DNA of 64,000 bases from Pseudomonas sp. PB101. Its GTDB lineage: Bacteria > Pseudomonadota > Gammaproteobacteria > Pseudomonadales > Pseudomonadaceae. The DNA is taken from positions 62,001 to 126,000 of the forward strand of contig NZ_RWIR01000067.1 of the NCBI RefSeq assembly GCF_009764265.1, read 5' to 3'. The notes under the pieces were generated by a model. The model did not search any database and was not told the origin of the DNA. It was given only the letters and a program-made list of their open reading frames with translations. Positions within the stretch are counted from its first letter, which is position 1, and the number at the start of each line of letters is the position of its first letter. Of this stretch, positions 17,425 through 26,860 are shown piece by piece. The translations under genes and the position numbers were made by a program.

Positions 17425-17500
17425 TGGTGGGTGATGACGGGATCGAACCGCCGACATTCTGCTTGTAAGGCAGACGCTCTCCCAGCTGAGCTAATCACCC
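17425..17500 (-). tRNA. tRNA-Val (anticodon TAC)
   Basis: A 76-base gene beginning GGGTGATTAGCTCAG, anticodon loop CTTACAA (TAC), encoded CCA. It is first in the tRNA operon. Together with the GAC isoacceptor at 3669 it gives two valine tRNAs in the window. Confidence 0.95.
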
Positions 17501-17522
17501 GTTTGCATCTCCGAGGCCGCGA

Positions 17523-17551
17523 AATTTACGCAGGTAGCGAACCTAAGTCAA
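17523..17551 (-). promoter_or_regulatory. Promoter of the Val-Asp-Asp tRNA operon
   Basis: Minus-strand TTGACT (17551-17546), a 17-base spacer, then TAAATT (17528-17523) and a GC-rich discriminator just before tRNA-Val. Confidence 0.75.
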
Positions 17552-17599
17552 TAGCAGGATTGAAGTTTTTCTGAAAAAGACAAAATCCGCATAAAACCT

Positions 17600-17688
17600 G
17601 TGGGAGCTGGCTTGCCAGCGATGGCGGCCTGCCAGCCAACCTGGATGCTGAATGTTCCGACCGATCGCGAGCAGGCTCGCTCCTACAG
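17600..17688. repeat. Mixed REP doublet
   Basis: The left arm GTGGGAGCTGGCTTGCCAGCGATG belongs to the CTGGC subtype; the right arm CGCGAGCAGGCTCGCTCCTACAG is a different subtype. The pair is therefore heterogeneous rather than a clean REPIN. Confidence 0.8.
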
Positions 17689-17707
17689 TTGATCAGATCC
17701 GCCAGTG

Positions 17708-18484
17708 TCACTCGCTGTAGATCATCTTCTTGGTCATGCCGCCATCGACCACGAATTCCTGGCCGGTGACAAACCCGGCGTTCCTCGACAGCAGCCAGGC
17801 CACCATCGCCGCGACATCCTCGACCGTCCCTACCCTGCCCGCCGGATGCTGGGCATGATCGGCTTCGGTCAACGGCTCGGCACGGCGCACCGAGGGGTCG
17901 CGGGCGTCGATCCAGCCAGGGCTGACCGCATTGACCCGGATCTCCGGACCAAGGCTGATGGCCAACGCGTGAGTCAGGGCCAACAAGCCGCCCTTGCTCG
18001 CCGCGTAAGCCTCGGTGTCGGGTTCCGACTGCCCGGCCCGGGTCGAGGCCAGGTTGACGATGGCACCGTTGTGAGCGCGCAGGTACGGCGCACAGTGCTT
18101 GGCCAGCAGCATCGGCCCACTGAGGTTCACCGCCAACACCCGATTCCAGTGAGCCAGATCGAGACTTTCCAGGGTGATGTTGTGCGGGTCGGCCACCGCG
18201 GCATTGCAGACCAGCGCATCCAGGCGCCCGAACTGGCCGAGCACCTCGGCCACGCCCAGCGCAACCTGCCCTTCATTGGAGACATCCATGGCGATGAACC
18301 AGGCGTTGTCGCCCAGCACCTTCGCCACTTTCGAACCGCGCTCGCGGTCCAGGTCCGTCAACACGACTTGCCAGCCTTCACTGATCAGCCAGGCCGAGAT
18401 CCCCAGGCCGATACCGCGCGCAGCACCGGTCACCAGCGCTACGCGGCCGTTCGAGCCCGAGGTCGGCGCAGACAACTCGATCAC
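17708..18484 (-). CDS. Short-chain dehydrogenase/reductase
   Basis: A 258-residue classical SDR. The NAD(P) motif TGAARGIG is at 19-26, NAA at 94-96, and the catalytic triad is Ser147, Tyr160 and Lys164 (YAASK). The substrate is unknown. Its ATG overlaps the metZ stop as ATGA, so the two genes are translationally coupled, and I recall the same order in P. aeruginosa. This points to a linked but undefined role. A REP doublet follows. Confidence 0.88.
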   Translation of the reverse strand: MIELSAPTSGSNGRVALVTGAARGIGLGISAWLISEGWQVVLTDLDRERGSKVAKVLGDNAWFIAMDVSNEGQVALGVAEVLGQFGRLDALVCNAAVADPHNITLESLDLAHWNRVLAVNLSGPMLLAKHCAPYLRAHNGAIVNLASTRAGQSEPDTEAYAASKGGLLALTHALAISLGPEIRVNAVSPGWIDARDPSVRRAEPLTEADHAQHPAGRVGTVEDVAAMVAWLLSRNAGFVTGQEFVVDGGMTKKMIYSE

Positions 18485-19692
18485 AGCGCAGCCAGACCGC
18501 GCGCCAGATCGGCTTGCAGGTCCGCCACGTCTTCCAGGCCGACCGCCACGCGGATCAGGCTGTCACGAATGCCCGCCGCTTCACGCTCCTGTGGCGCCAA
18601 ACGACCATGGGACGTGGTGCTCGGGTGGGTGATGGTGGTTTTGCTATCGCCCAGGTTGGCAGTGATCGAAATCAGGCGCGTGGCATCGATAAAGCGCCAG
18701 GCACCCTCTTTGCCGCCCTTCACTTCAAAACTGACCACCGCACCGAAGCCCTTCTGCTGGCGCAGTGCCAGTTCGTGCTGCGGATGGCTCTTGAGGCCGG
18801 CGTAATGGACTTTCTCGATGCCGTCCTGCTGCTCCAGCCACTCGGCCAGTTGCTGGGCGTTGGCGCAATGGGCCTTCATCCGCAGGTTCAGGGTTTCCAG
18901 GCCCTTGAGGAAGATCCAGGCGTTGAACGGGCTCAGGGTCGGCCCAGCGGTACGCAGGAAGCCCACCACTTCCTTCATCTGCTCGCTGCGACCGGCAACC
19001 ACGCCACCCATGCAACGACCCTGGCCGTCGATGAACTTGGTGGCCGAGTGCACGACGATGTCCGCGCCCATTTTCAGCGGCTGTTGCAAGGCCGGGGTGC
19101 AGAAGCAGTTGTCGACCACCAGCATCGCGCCTTTGGCGTGAGCGATTTTCGCCAGTTCGGCGATGTCGACCAGTTCGGCCAGCGGATTGGACGGCGATTC
19201 GACGAACAGCAGTTTGGTGTTGGCCTTGATCGCTGCGTCCCAACCGGACAAATCCGCCAGGGCCACGTAATCGACTTCGATGCCGAAACGCTTGAAGTAC
19301 TTCTCGAACAGGCTGATGGTCGAACCGAACACGCTGCGCGACACCAATACGTGATCGCCGGCGCTGCACAGGCTCATCACCACCGCCATGATCGCCGCCA
19401 TGCCGGTTGCAGTGGCCACGGCTTGCTCGGCGCTTTCCAGCGCGGCGATGCGCTCTTCGAAGGCGCGCACGGTCGGGTTGGTGTAGCGCGAGTAAACGTT
19501 GCCGGGTACTTCGCCAGCAAAGCGTGCAGCGGCGTCGGCAGCGGTACGGAATACATAGCTGGAAGTGAAGAACATCGGATCACCGTGTTCGCCTTCCGGC
19601 GTACGGTGCTGACCGGCACGTACGGCCAGGGTATCGAACGCTACGCCTTCGAGGTCGCTGTCCAACCGACCGGCATCCCAATCCTGACTCAT
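18481..19692 (-). CDS. metZ: O-succinylhomoserine sulfhydrylase
   Basis: A 403-residue Cys/Met-metabolism PLP enzyme making homocysteine from O-succinylhomoserine and sulfide, the direct sulfhydrylation route of methionine synthesis in Pseudomonas. The PLP lysine is K219 in HSATKFIDGQGR and the pyridine-N Asp is D194 in VVDNCF. YSRYTNPT at 67-74 is the cofactor-phosphate Tyr motif. Length is typical for MetZ. It lies downstream of purF, separated by a terminator. Confidence 0.93.
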   Translation of the reverse strand: MSQDWDAGRLDSDLEGVAFDTLAVRAGQHRTPEGEHGDPMFFTSSYVFRTAADAAARFAGEVPGNVYSRYTNPTVRAFEERIAALESAEQAVATATGMAAIMAVVMSLCSAGDHVLVSRSVFGSTISLFEKYFKRFGIEVDYVALADLSGWDAAIKANTKLLFVESPSNPLAELVDIAELAKIAHAKGAMLVVDNCFCTPALQQPLKMGADIVVHSATKFIDGQGRCMGGVVAGRSEQMKEVVGFLRTAGPTLSPFNAWIFLKGLETLNLRMKAHCANAQQLAEWLEQQDGIEKVHYAGLKSHPQHELALRQQKGFGAVVSFEVKGGKEGAWRFIDATRLISITANLGDSKTTITHPSTTSHGRLAPQEREAAGIRDSLIRVAVGLEDVADLQADLARGLAAL

Positions 19693-19736
19693 GCTGTCAC
19701 TCCTTTCCCTAATCTCGAAAATTAAAAGCCAGATAC

Positions 19737-19761
19737 AAAACCGGCCCCTCAGGGCCGGTAA
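19737..19761 (-). terminator. Terminator of the purF transcript
   Basis: Minus-strand ACCGGCCC-TGAG-GGGCCGGT followed by TTTTG, only a few bases past the purF stop codon. Confidence 0.75.
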
Positions 19762-19765
19762 TTAC

Positions 19766-21271
19766 TCAGTTGTTGTACAGGTCGATGATCGCGCTGACTG
19801 CCTGCGTCTTGACCTTCGAGGCATCGTTGCGTGCCTGTTCGATCTTGTTCAGGTAAGCCTCATCGACGTCGCCGGTGACGTACTGGCCGTCGAACACCGC
19901 ACAATCGAACTTGTCGATCTTGATCTTGCCGCCACCGACCGCTTCGATCAAGTCAGGCAGGTCCTGATAGATCAGCCAGTCGGCGCCGATCAGGTCAGCC
20001 ACGTCCTGGGTCGAACGGTTGTGTGCGATCAGCTCGTGCGCGCTCGGCATGTCGATGCCGTAGACGTTCGGGTAGCGAACGGCTGGCGCCGCGGAGCAGA
20101 AGTAGACGTTCTTGGCGCCGGCTTCGCGGGCCATCTGGATGATCTGCTTGCACGTGGTACCGCGAACGATGGAGTCATCCACCAGCATCACGTTCTTGCC
20201 GCGAAATTCCAGTTCGATGGCGTTGAGTTTCTGCCGTACGGATTTCTTGCGCGCAGCCTGGCCCGGCATGATGAAGGTCCGGCCGATGTAGCGGTTCTTC
20301 ACGAAGCCTTCGCGGAACTTCACGCCCAGGTGGTTCGCCAGTTCCAGCGCGGCGGTGCGGCTGGTGTCCGGGATCGGGATGACCACGTCGATGTCGTGAT
20401 CCGGACGCTCGCGCTGGATCTTCTCGGCGAGTTTCTCACCCATGCGCAGGCGGGCCTTGTAGACCGATACGCCGTCGATGATCGAATCCGGACGCGCCAG
20501 GTAGACGTGTTCGAAGATGCACGGGGTCAGGGACGGGTTGGTCGCGCACTGACGGGTGTAGAGCTTGCCCTCTTCAGTGATGTAGACCGCTTCGCCCGGT
20601 GCCAGGTCGCGAATCAGGGTGAAGCCCAGCACGTCCAGGGAAACGCTTTCCGAGGCGATCATGTACTCGACGCCTTCGTCGGTGTGACGCTGGCCGAACA
20701 CGATCGGGCGGATGCCGTGCGGATCGCGGAAACCGACGATGCCGTAGCCGGTGATCATCGCCACGACGGCGTAACCACCGACGCAACGGTTGTGCACGTC
20801 GGTGACGGCGGCGAACACGTCTTCTTCGGTCGGCTGCAACTTGCCGCGCTGGGCCAGTTCGTGAGCGAACACGTTGAGCAGCACTTCCGAATCGGAGCTG
20901 GTGTTGACGTGGCGCAGGTCAGATTCGTAAATCTCCTTGGCCAGTTGTTCAACGTTGGTCAGGTTACCGTTGTGCGCCAGGGTGATGCCGTAAGGCGAGT
21001 TGACGTAAAACGGTTGAGCTTCGGCCGACGTCGAGCTGCCCGCGGTCGGATAACGCACATGGCCAATGCCCATGTGACCGACCAGGCGCTGCATGTGACG
21101 CTGCTGGAACACGTCACGCACCAGGCCGTTGTCCTTGCGCAGGAATAACCGGCCATCATGGCTGGTCACGATACCGGCAGCGTCCTGGCCGCGGTGCTGG
21201 AGGACGGTTAGCGCGTCATACAGCGCCTGATTGACGTTCGACTTACCGACGATACCGACGATGCCACACAT
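19766..21271 (-). CDS. purF: Amidophosphoribosyltransferase
   Basis: A 501-residue glutamine PRPP amidotransferase, first committed step of purine synthesis. The start is the ATG at 21271 giving MCGIVG, because Cys2 becomes the N-terminal nucleophile of the glutaminase domain; the ATG nine bases upstream would block that. The phosphoribosyl domain carries the PRPP motif VMLVDDSIVRGTT. It is cytosolic, about 40 bases downstream of cvpA, as in many gamma-proteobacteria. Confidence 0.97.
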   Translation of the reverse strand: MCGIVGIVGKSNVNQALYDALTVLQHRGQDAAGIVTSHDGRLFLRKDNGLVRDVFQQRHMQRLVGHMGIGHVRYPTAGSSTSAEAQPFYVNSPYGITLAHNGNLTNVEQLAKEIYESDLRHVNTSSDSEVLLNVFAHELAQRGKLQPTEEDVFAAVTDVHNRCVGGYAVVAMITGYGIVGFRDPHGIRPIVFGQRHTDEGVEYMIASESVSLDVLGFTLIRDLAPGEAVYITEEGKLYTRQCATNPSLTPCIFEHVYLARPDSIIDGVSVYKARLRMGEKLAEKIQRERPDHDIDVVIPIPDTSRTAALELANHLGVKFREGFVKNRYIGRTFIMPGQAARKKSVRQKLNAIELEFRGKNVMLVDDSIVRGTTCKQIIQMAREAGAKNVYFCSAAPAVRYPNVYGIDMPSAHELIAHNRSTQDVADLIGADWLIYQDLPDLIEAVGGGKIKIDKFDCAVFDGQYVTGDVDEAYLNKIEQARNDASKVKTQAVSAIIDLYNN

Positions 21272-21312
21272 GCGACGCAACCCCTACTTAATGGATCTGA
21301 ACTGAGCACTAC

Positions 21313-21873
21313 TCACTGAGGCGTTTTGGCCGTCGGCAAGAGTTGCTCCTTGAACGGAATATCAGCGGGTACGCTGATTCCGCTGGCAAGCCACTGACTG
21401 CTCCACCCGAGGATCAGGTTTTTGGACCAGTCGGCGACCAATAGAAATTTTGGCACGAGCTGTGACTCTTTCCACCACCCGTCCTGCTGTACCGGCCCCA
21501 GGCTCAACAGCCCGACGGCAATGACCACCAGCAACCCGCCACGCGCGGCGCCGAAGGCCATGCCGAGGAATCGGTCGGTCCCGGAGAGCCCGGTGACGCG
21601 AACCAGTTCGCCGATAAGATAATTGATCATTGCGCCTACGATTAAAGTGGCGACAAACATGATGGCACAGCCCGTGATTATACGGGCCGACGGTGTTTGA
21701 ATGTACCCGCCGAGGTACTCGGACAGTGAGCCACCGAACATCCAGGCAACGACTCCTGCGATGATCCAGGTCAGCAGCGACAGCGCTTCTTTGACGAAGC
21801 CGCGGCTCAGACTGATCAATGCGGAGATGGCGACGATTGCTACGATCGCCCAGTCAACCCAGGTAAATGGCAC
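21313..21873 (-). CDS. cvpA: CvpA family membrane protein
   Basis: A 186-residue inner-membrane protein with four predicted helices (5-20, 28-47, 63-90, 107-125 roughly). WVDWAIVAIVAISALISLSRGF and SGTDRFLGMAFGAARG are typical CvpA segments. CvpA was named for colicin V production; the family is also linked to envelope tolerance, and the precise activity is unknown. The start codon is GTG at 21873. It is co-oriented with purF. Confidence 0.92.
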   Translation of the reverse strand: MPFTWVDWAIVAIVAISALISLSRGFVKEALSLLTWIIAGVVAWMFGGSLSEYLGGYIQTPSARIITGCAIMFVATLIVGAMINYLIGELVRVTGLSGTDRFLGMAFGAARGGLLVVIAVGLLSLGPVQQDGWWKESQLVPKFLLVADWSKNLILGWSSQWLASGISVPADIPFKEQLLPTAKTPQ

Positions 21874-21972
21874 AGTGCAGCCTACAGACGGATAAGGCGG
21901 CGCATTTTAGCAGAGCCCATGCTTATCGGTAAGCTGCGATTGTCAGTGCATTTCATATCGGGGCGATAGTTT

Positions 21973-22632
21973 TTAGCCACGTTCCGGTTGAAAGCGCACC
22001 ACAAACCCCTTGAGGTTCTGCTGGCGGTTGAGCAAGTCACGCAGACGATCGGCTTCTGCGCGCTCGATCAGCGGCCCGACAAACACCCGGTTTTTGCCGT
22101 CGGCGGTACGGATGTAGGCGTTGTAGCCCTGGCTGCGCAGGGTTTTCTGAAGCTTTTCCGCGCTTTCACGGTTCGCCAGGCTGGCCAGTTGCACCGACCA
22201 GCTGACCGACAAACCATTGGCATCGACGCGGCTTGGCGTGGTGTCCGGCTTGCCCGGTGCCGCCGTGATCGGCTGGGCAGGCGCAGTTGCAGGCTTGGCG
22301 GCCAGCGCCGGGACCGGTGCAGGCGATGGCGTAACCGGTTTGGCGGCCGGTGCCGGAGCAACGGGCGCAACCGGCACTGCCGATTCCTGCTGGGCGATTT
22401 CGTCGTCGCTCGGCACAGGTTCCTGAGGCAAGGCTTGCGGCTCAGGCACCACCACGGGCTCGACCTGCACCGGCGGCAACGCAGGCGCCTGCGGAGCCGC
22501 TGGCGCCTCGACCGTCACCTGGCGCTGTTCGTCCTGGCGGGAAAACAGCATCGGCAGAAAAATCACCGCCAGCGCGACCAACACCAGAGCGCCAACCATG
22601 CGCTGTTTGTATGCCTTATCCAGCAATGCCAT
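21973..22632 (-). CDS. SPOR-domain protein, DedD-like
   Basis: A 219-residue bitopic membrane protein. Residues 1-12 are cytosolic, about 13-30 form one helix (MVGALVLVALAVIFLPMLF), then a Pro/Ala/Val-rich periplasmic linker runs to about 140, and a C-terminal SPOR domain (SWSVQLASLANRESAEKLQKTL...GKNRVFVGPLIERAEADRL). SPOR domains bind glycan stripped of peptides at the septum, so a cell-division role like DedD is likely. ATG 22632 overlaps folC by 17 bases; a longer frame upstream runs inside folC and was rejected. Confidence 0.88.
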   Translation of the reverse strand: MALLDKAYKQRMVGALVLVALAVIFLPMLFSRQDEQRQVTVEAPAAPQAPALPPVQVEPVVVPEPQALPQEPVPSDDEIAQQESAVPVAPVAPAPAAKPVTPSPAPVPALAAKPATAPAQPITAAPGKPDTTPSRVDANGLSVSWSVQLASLANRESAEKLQKTLRSQGYNAYIRTADGKNRVFVGPLIERAEADRLRDLLNRQQNLKGFVVRFQPERG

Positions 22633-23923
22633 TTGCCGCTTCCTCCGTGGAGCGCCGGGCCAGCCATTCAAGGGCCTCGGCGACACAATAAAATGATCCG
22701 AACAACAGTATTTCGTCGTCGCTCGTGGCCTGCGCGCACTGCCCTTCCAGAGCGGCCGCGACACTGTCGTATGACGCGACCGAAGCACCAAGACCCTGCA
22801 ATGCATCGCGCAGGTCCGCAACCGGACGCGCCCGGGGCGAATCCAGCGGTGCGACAGCCCAGTGCTGGACACTAGCACTCAATTCGCCGACAACACCATC
22901 CAGATCCTTGTCCGCCAGCAGCCCGAACACCGCCAGGCGCTTGCCGACCGGTGGACGGCTGGCCAGGCGACGGGCCAGATACTCCGCCGCATGCGGGTTA
23001 TGCCCCACATCCAGCAATAAATTCAAACGCTTGCCTTGCCATTCGATTTCGCGGCGATCCAGGCGACCGACCACCTTCGTTGCCCGCAGCGCTTCGACAA
23101 TCTGCGCATCCACCCAAGGCAGACCGAGCAGCAGGTAAGCCTGCAACGCCAGCGCGGCGTTTTCCATCGGCAGATCAAGCAGCGGCAGATCGCGCAGCTC
23201 AACCGCACGCCCTTGCGCATCGACACCGCGCCACTGCCAGTTCTGATCGGTGAGGCCGAGATCAAAATCACGCCCACGCAGGAAAAACGGACAATTGAGC
23301 TCGCGCGCCTTGTCCAGCAGGGGTTGTGGAGGATTCAGGTCGCCGCAGAGCGCAGGCGCGTCCTGACGGAAAATGCCGGCCTTCTCGAAAGCCACGGACT
23401 CACGGGTGTCACCGAGGTAATCGGCATGATCGACGCCGATACTGGTAACCAGCGCCATGTCGGCGTCCACCACGTTGACCGTGTCCAGGCGACCGCCCAG
23501 ACCGACTTCCAGCACCACGGCATCGAGCCCGGAGTGCTGGAACAGCCAAAACGCCGCGAGGGTGCCCATTTCGAAGTACGTCAGGGAAGTGTCGCCACGC
23601 CCGGCCTCTACCGCAGCAAAGGCCTCGCAGAGCTCGGCGTCACTGGCCTCGACGCCGTTGACCGTCACCCGCTCGTTGTAGCGCAGCAAGTGTGGGGAAT
23701 TGTAGACCCCCACTCTCAAGCCCTGGGCCCGCAACAAGGACGCCACGAACGCGCAGGTGGAACCCTTGCCGTTGGTCCCGGTGACCGTGATCACCCGTGG
23801 CGCCGGCTTGCCCAGTCCCATGCGGGACGCTACCTGCTGCGACCGCTCCAGCCCCATGTCGATGGCCGAAGGGTGCAACTGTTCAAGGTAGGCGAGCCAT
23901 TCGCCAAGGGTACGTTGGGTCAT
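22616..23923 (-). CDS. folC: Bifunctional dihydrofolate/folylpolyglutamate synthase
   Basis: A 435-residue Mur-ligase-like enzyme that adds Glu to dihydropteroate and extends folate polyglutamates with ATP. The P-loop VTGTNGKGST is at 47-56; the Mg loop and the central segment with VVLEVGLGGRLDTVN and IGVDHADYLG are conserved. Its ATG overlaps the accD stop (ATGA), which indicates tight translational coupling in the accD-folC-dedD-cvpA-purF run. Confidence 0.95.
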   Translation of the reverse strand: MTQRTLGEWLAYLEQLHPSAIDMGLERSQQVASRMGLGKPAPRVITVTGTNGKGSTCAFVASLLRAQGLRVGVYNSPHLLRYNERVTVNGVEASDAELCEAFAAVEAGRGDTSLTYFEMGTLAAFWLFQHSGLDAVVLEVGLGGRLDTVNVVDADMALVTSIGVDHADYLGDTRESVAFEKAGIFRQDAPALCGDLNPPQPLLDKARELNCPFFLRGRDFDLGLTDQNWQWRGVDAQGRAVELRDLPLLDLPMENAALALQAYLLLGLPWVDAQIVEALRATKVVGRLDRREIEWQGKRLNLLLDVGHNPHAAEYLARRLASRPPVGKRLAVFGLLADKDLDGVVGELSASVQHWAVAPLDSPRARPVADLRDALQGLGASVASYDSVAAALEGQCAQATSDDEILLFGSFYCVAEALEWLARRSTEEAANGIAG

Positions 23924-24840
23924 AGGCTGGCAGGTACCGGTGGAACCACGATCGGCTCGATGGGTGCAGCGACGAACTTCGGCGTCGGCAGGCCCATCAT
24001 TTGCGCCAGCAGGTTGCCCAGGCGCGGACGCAGTTCCTGACGGTCGATGATCATGTCGATGGCACCGTGCTCCAGCAGGAACTCGCTGCGCTGGAAGCCT
24101 TCCGGCAGTTTTTCACGCACGGTCTGCTCGATCACGCGCGGACCGGCAAAACCGATCAAAGCCTTCGGCTCGCCGACAATCACGTCGCCCAGCATCGCCA
24201 GACTGGCGGAAACGCCGCCGTAGACCGGATCGGTCAACACGGAGATGAACGGGATGCCTTCTTCGCGCAGACGCGCCAGCACCGCGGAGGTCTTGGCCAT
24301 TTGCATCAGGGAAATCAGCGCTTCCTGCATCCGCGCACCGCCGGAAGCGGCAAAGCAGATCATCGGGCAGCGTTTTTCCAGGGCGTAGTTGGCGGCGCGT
24401 ACGAAACGCTCGCCAACGATGGCGCCCATCGAACCGCCCATGAAGGAAAACTCGAACGCCGAAACCACCACCGGCATGCCCAGCAACGTGCCGCTCATGG
24501 AAACCAGTGCGTCTTTTTCGCCGGTCTGCTTTTGTGCAGCGGTCAGGCGGTCCTTGTACTTCTTGCCGTCGCGGAATTTCAGACGGTCAACCGGCTCAAG
24601 GTCCGCACCCAGCTCGGCACGGCCTTCAACATCGAGGAAGATGTCGATGCGGGCGCGGGCGCCGATACGCATGTGATGGTTGCACTTGGGGCAAACGTCC
24701 AGGGTCTTTTCCAGCTCCGGACGATACAGCACAGCCTCGCAAGACGGGCATTTGTGCCAAAGACCTTCAGGCACCGAGCTCTTCTTGACCTCGGAACGCA
24801 TGATCGAAGGGATCAGTTTGTCTACTAACCAGTTGCTCAT
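23920..24840 (-). CDS. accD: Acetyl-CoA carboxylase carboxyltransferase subunit beta
   Basis: A 306-residue subunit that, with AccA, transfers carboxyl from biotin to acetyl-CoA to give malonyl-CoA. The N-terminal four-Cys zinc ribbon has C31, C34, C50 and C53. The carboxyltransferase domain shows SGGARMQEALISLMQMAKT and DPVYGGVSASLAMLGDVIVGEPKALIGFAG. The start is ATG 24840 (MSNWLVDKLIPSIMR); upstream codons in frame are not conserved-looking. Confidence 0.97.
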   Translation of the reverse strand: MSNWLVDKLIPSIMRSEVKKSSVPEGLWHKCPSCEAVLYRPELEKTLDVCPKCNHHMRIGARARIDIFLDVEGRAELGADLEPVDRLKFRDGKKYKDRLTAAQKQTGEKDALVSMSGTLLGMPVVVSAFEFSFMGGSMGAIVGERFVRAANYALEKRCPMICFAASGGARMQEALISLMQMAKTSAVLARLREEGIPFISVLTDPVYGGVSASLAMLGDVIVGEPKALIGFAGPRVIEQTVREKLPEGFQRSEFLLEHGAIDMIIDRQELRPRLGNLLAQMMGLPTPKFVAAPIEPIVVPPVPASL

Positions 24841-25050
24841 GCTTTCTTTCTCCAGTACCGGCGGCCCGAACGCTCTGGTTCGCAGCCCCGTGTATGCCCT
24901 AGCGCTAAATTCATGTGTGCGGTGATGGACTGCCGCGGTCAGCGCGAAACATGACCTGCGTGCAACCACAAACCCTCGGATCTGCCTGCATTGTGCAGTG
25001 CATCCGCTTTGTACAGTGCAGTGGACGGCGGCAGTCTGCCAGCCGTCACA

Positions 25051-25677
25051 TCAACAGGTGCTACCGCGTACCGCTTTGATAAATGCCTGGATCCTTGCGT
25101 GATCCTTGATGCCCTTGCTCGCCTCTACCCCGCCGCTGACATCCACGGCATAAGGCCGGACGCGGGCAATCGCTTCGGCGACGTTATCCGGCGTCAGACC
25201 GCCGGCCAGAATGATCGGTTTGCTCAAGCCATGCGGTATCAGTGACCAGTCAAAGGCCTCGCCGGTTCCTCCGGGAACGCCTTCGACATAGGCATCGAGC
25301 AGGATTCCACTGGCACTGGCATAGGCATCGCAGGCCGCGGCGATGTCATCGCCCGCCTTGACCCGCAGCGCCTTGATGTACGGGCGGTGCCAGCCTTCGC
25401 AATCCTCTGCGCTTTCATCGCCGTGAAATTGCAGAAGGTCCAGGGGCACCGCGTCGAGCAGTTCACCCAACTCGCACCGGCTCGCATTGACGAACAGGCC
25501 CACGGTAGTCACGAACGGCGGCAGCGCCTTGATGATCGAGCGCGCCTGCTGGAACGTTACCGCACGGGGGCTTTTGGCGTAGAACACGAATCCGATGGCA
25601 TCCGCCCCGGCCTCGACGGCTGCCAACGCATCCTCTATGCGGGTAATCCCACAGATCTTGCTGCGAACGGCTGACAT
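25051..25677 (-). CDS. trpF: Phosphoribosylanthranilate isomerase
   Basis: A 208-residue TIM-barrel enzyme of tryptophan synthesis. The catalytic Cys is in KICGITR (Cys9) and the catalytic Asp in YAVDVSGGVE; the phosphate site is ILAGGLTPDNV. ATG 25677 gives a typical family length; an 18-residue extension in frame is not family-like. It stands alone between truA and accD, away from other trp genes, as usual in pseudomonads. Confidence 0.95.
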   Translation of the reverse strand: MSAVRSKICGITRIEDALAAVEAGADAIGFVFYAKSPRAVTFQQARSIIKALPPFVTTVGLFVNASRCELGELLDAVPLDLLQFHGDESAEDCEGWHRPYIKALRVKAGDDIAAACDAYASASGILLDAYVEGVPGGTGEAFDWSLIPHGLSKPIILAGGLTPDNVAEAIARVRPYAVDVSGGVEASKGIKDHARIQAFIKAVRGSTC

Positions 25678-25740
25678 GTCGACACAACTCCAAGACAAAT
25701 CCGGGAAAGTCCCGGATGGTAACAAAAGCATTCGAGGGCG

Positions 25741-26565
25741 TCAGCCGCCAAGTTCCGAGAAGCCGGTCAGGAAGTGTGGGCCGATGTAACGCTCGGGCAA
25801 CTCGAACTCGTCGCGGTACTCGACCTGCACCAGATACAGGCCGAACGGATGCGCGGTCACGCCACCGGTGCGGCGAATCCGGCTCTCCAGCACCTCTTTC
25901 ATCCACTCCACCGGACGCTCGCCGGCGCCAATGGTCATCAGCACCCCGGCAATGTTACGCACCATGTGGTGCAGGAAGGCGCTGGCGCGAATGTCCAGCA
26001 CGATCATCTTGCCGTGGCGGGTGACGCGCAGGTGATGCAGTTCCTTGATCGGCGACTTGGCCTGGCACTGACCGGCGCGGAATGCACTGAAATCATGGGT
26101 GCCGAGCAAGTACCGGGCGGCCTCGGCCATGCGCTCGACGTCCAGTGGACGGTGATTCCAGGTCACTTCTTCGTTCATTTGCGCCGGACGGATCTGATCG
26201 TTGTAGATCACGTAGCGATAACGCCGGGCGATGGCCTTGAACCGTGCATGGAAATGCGCCGGCATGACCTTGGCCCAACTGACACTGACGTCGTGGGGCA
26301 AGTTGATGTTGGCGCCCATGGTCCAGGCCTTCATCGAACGCTCGACCTGGGTGTCGAAATGCACCACCTGTCCGCAGGCATGCACCCCGGCGTCGGTACG
26401 CCCGGCGCACATCAGCGAAACGGGCGCGTCGGCGACTTTGGACAAGGCATTCTCGAGGGTTTCCTGCACGGTGAGCACCCCGGACGCCTGGCGCTGCCAG
26501 CCGCGGTAGCGCGAGCCTTTGTATTCGACGCCCAACGCGATCCGGAAAAAGCCGTCGGCGGCCAT
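25741..26565 (-). CDS. truA: tRNA pseudouridine(38-40) synthase
   Basis: A 274-residue TruA, which modifies uridines 38-40 of tRNA anticodon stems. The catalytic Asp is in CAGRTDAGVHA; other family elements are YKGSRYRGWQRQ near the start and FLHHMVRNIAG. I chose ATG 26565 because it gives the usual length; the frame is open further upstream, but that part reads through a REP element (HKTCGSGLGPGG), so it is not authentic. ATG 26631 remains possible. Confidence 0.93.
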   Translation of the reverse strand: MAADGFFRIALGVEYKGSRYRGWQRQASGVLTVQETLENALSKVADAPVSLMCAGRTDAGVHACGQVVHFDTQVERSMKAWTMGANINLPHDVSVSWAKVMPAHFHARFKAIARRYRYVIYNDQIRPAQMNEEVTWNHRPLDVERMAEAARYLLGTHDFSAFRAGQCQAKSPIKELHHLRVTRHGKMIVLDIRASAFLHHMVRNIAGVLMTIGAGERPVEWMKEVLESRIRRTGGVTAHPFGLYLVQVEYRDEFELPERYIGPHFLTGFSELGG

Positions 26566-26705
26566 TTCGGCGGCCGGGTTATCTATATTTGCCAAGGAGG
26601 GACAGCCTGATGATGTATCAAAGGCGGGCATTATAAGGCCGTCGGGCGGGGATGCCAGAGGGATCTCCTTTGACTGTTCGGGCCCCATCGTCGGATCGCC
26701 GCCCG

Positions 26706-26772
26706 GACCAAGCCCGCTCCCACAGGTTTTGTGAACGACACAAATCACTGTGGGAGCGGGCTTGCCCGCGAT
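26706..26772. repeat. REP doublet between fimV and truA
   Basis: CAAGCCCGCTCCCACAG faces GTGGGAGCGGGCTTGCCCGCGAT with about 25 bases between. This is the CGGGC subtype in outward-facing arrangement. Confidence 0.88.
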
Positions 26773-26808
26773 AGCAATTTCGCAGACACCAACGCATCAC
26801 CGGCCAAA

Positions 26809-26840
26809 CAAAAACGGCAGCCTCAAAGGGCTGCCGTTCT
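26809..26840 (-). terminator. Terminator of fimV
   Basis: Minus-strand AACGGCAGCC-CTTTGA-GGCTGCCGTT followed by TTTGTTTGG, about 20 bases past the fimV stop. Confidence 0.85.
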
Positions 26841-26860
26841 GTTTACAACCTACCGATCAC

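Noticed and set aside
17124..17500. tRNA cluster as an integration site of a genomic island
   Set aside because: No integrase gene or direct repeat of a tRNA 3' end is present nearby, and flanking genes are core.
26566..26748. An N-terminal extension of TruA
   Set aside because: The extra residues read through a REP element and exceed the family length; the inner ATG at 26565 gives a normal TruA.
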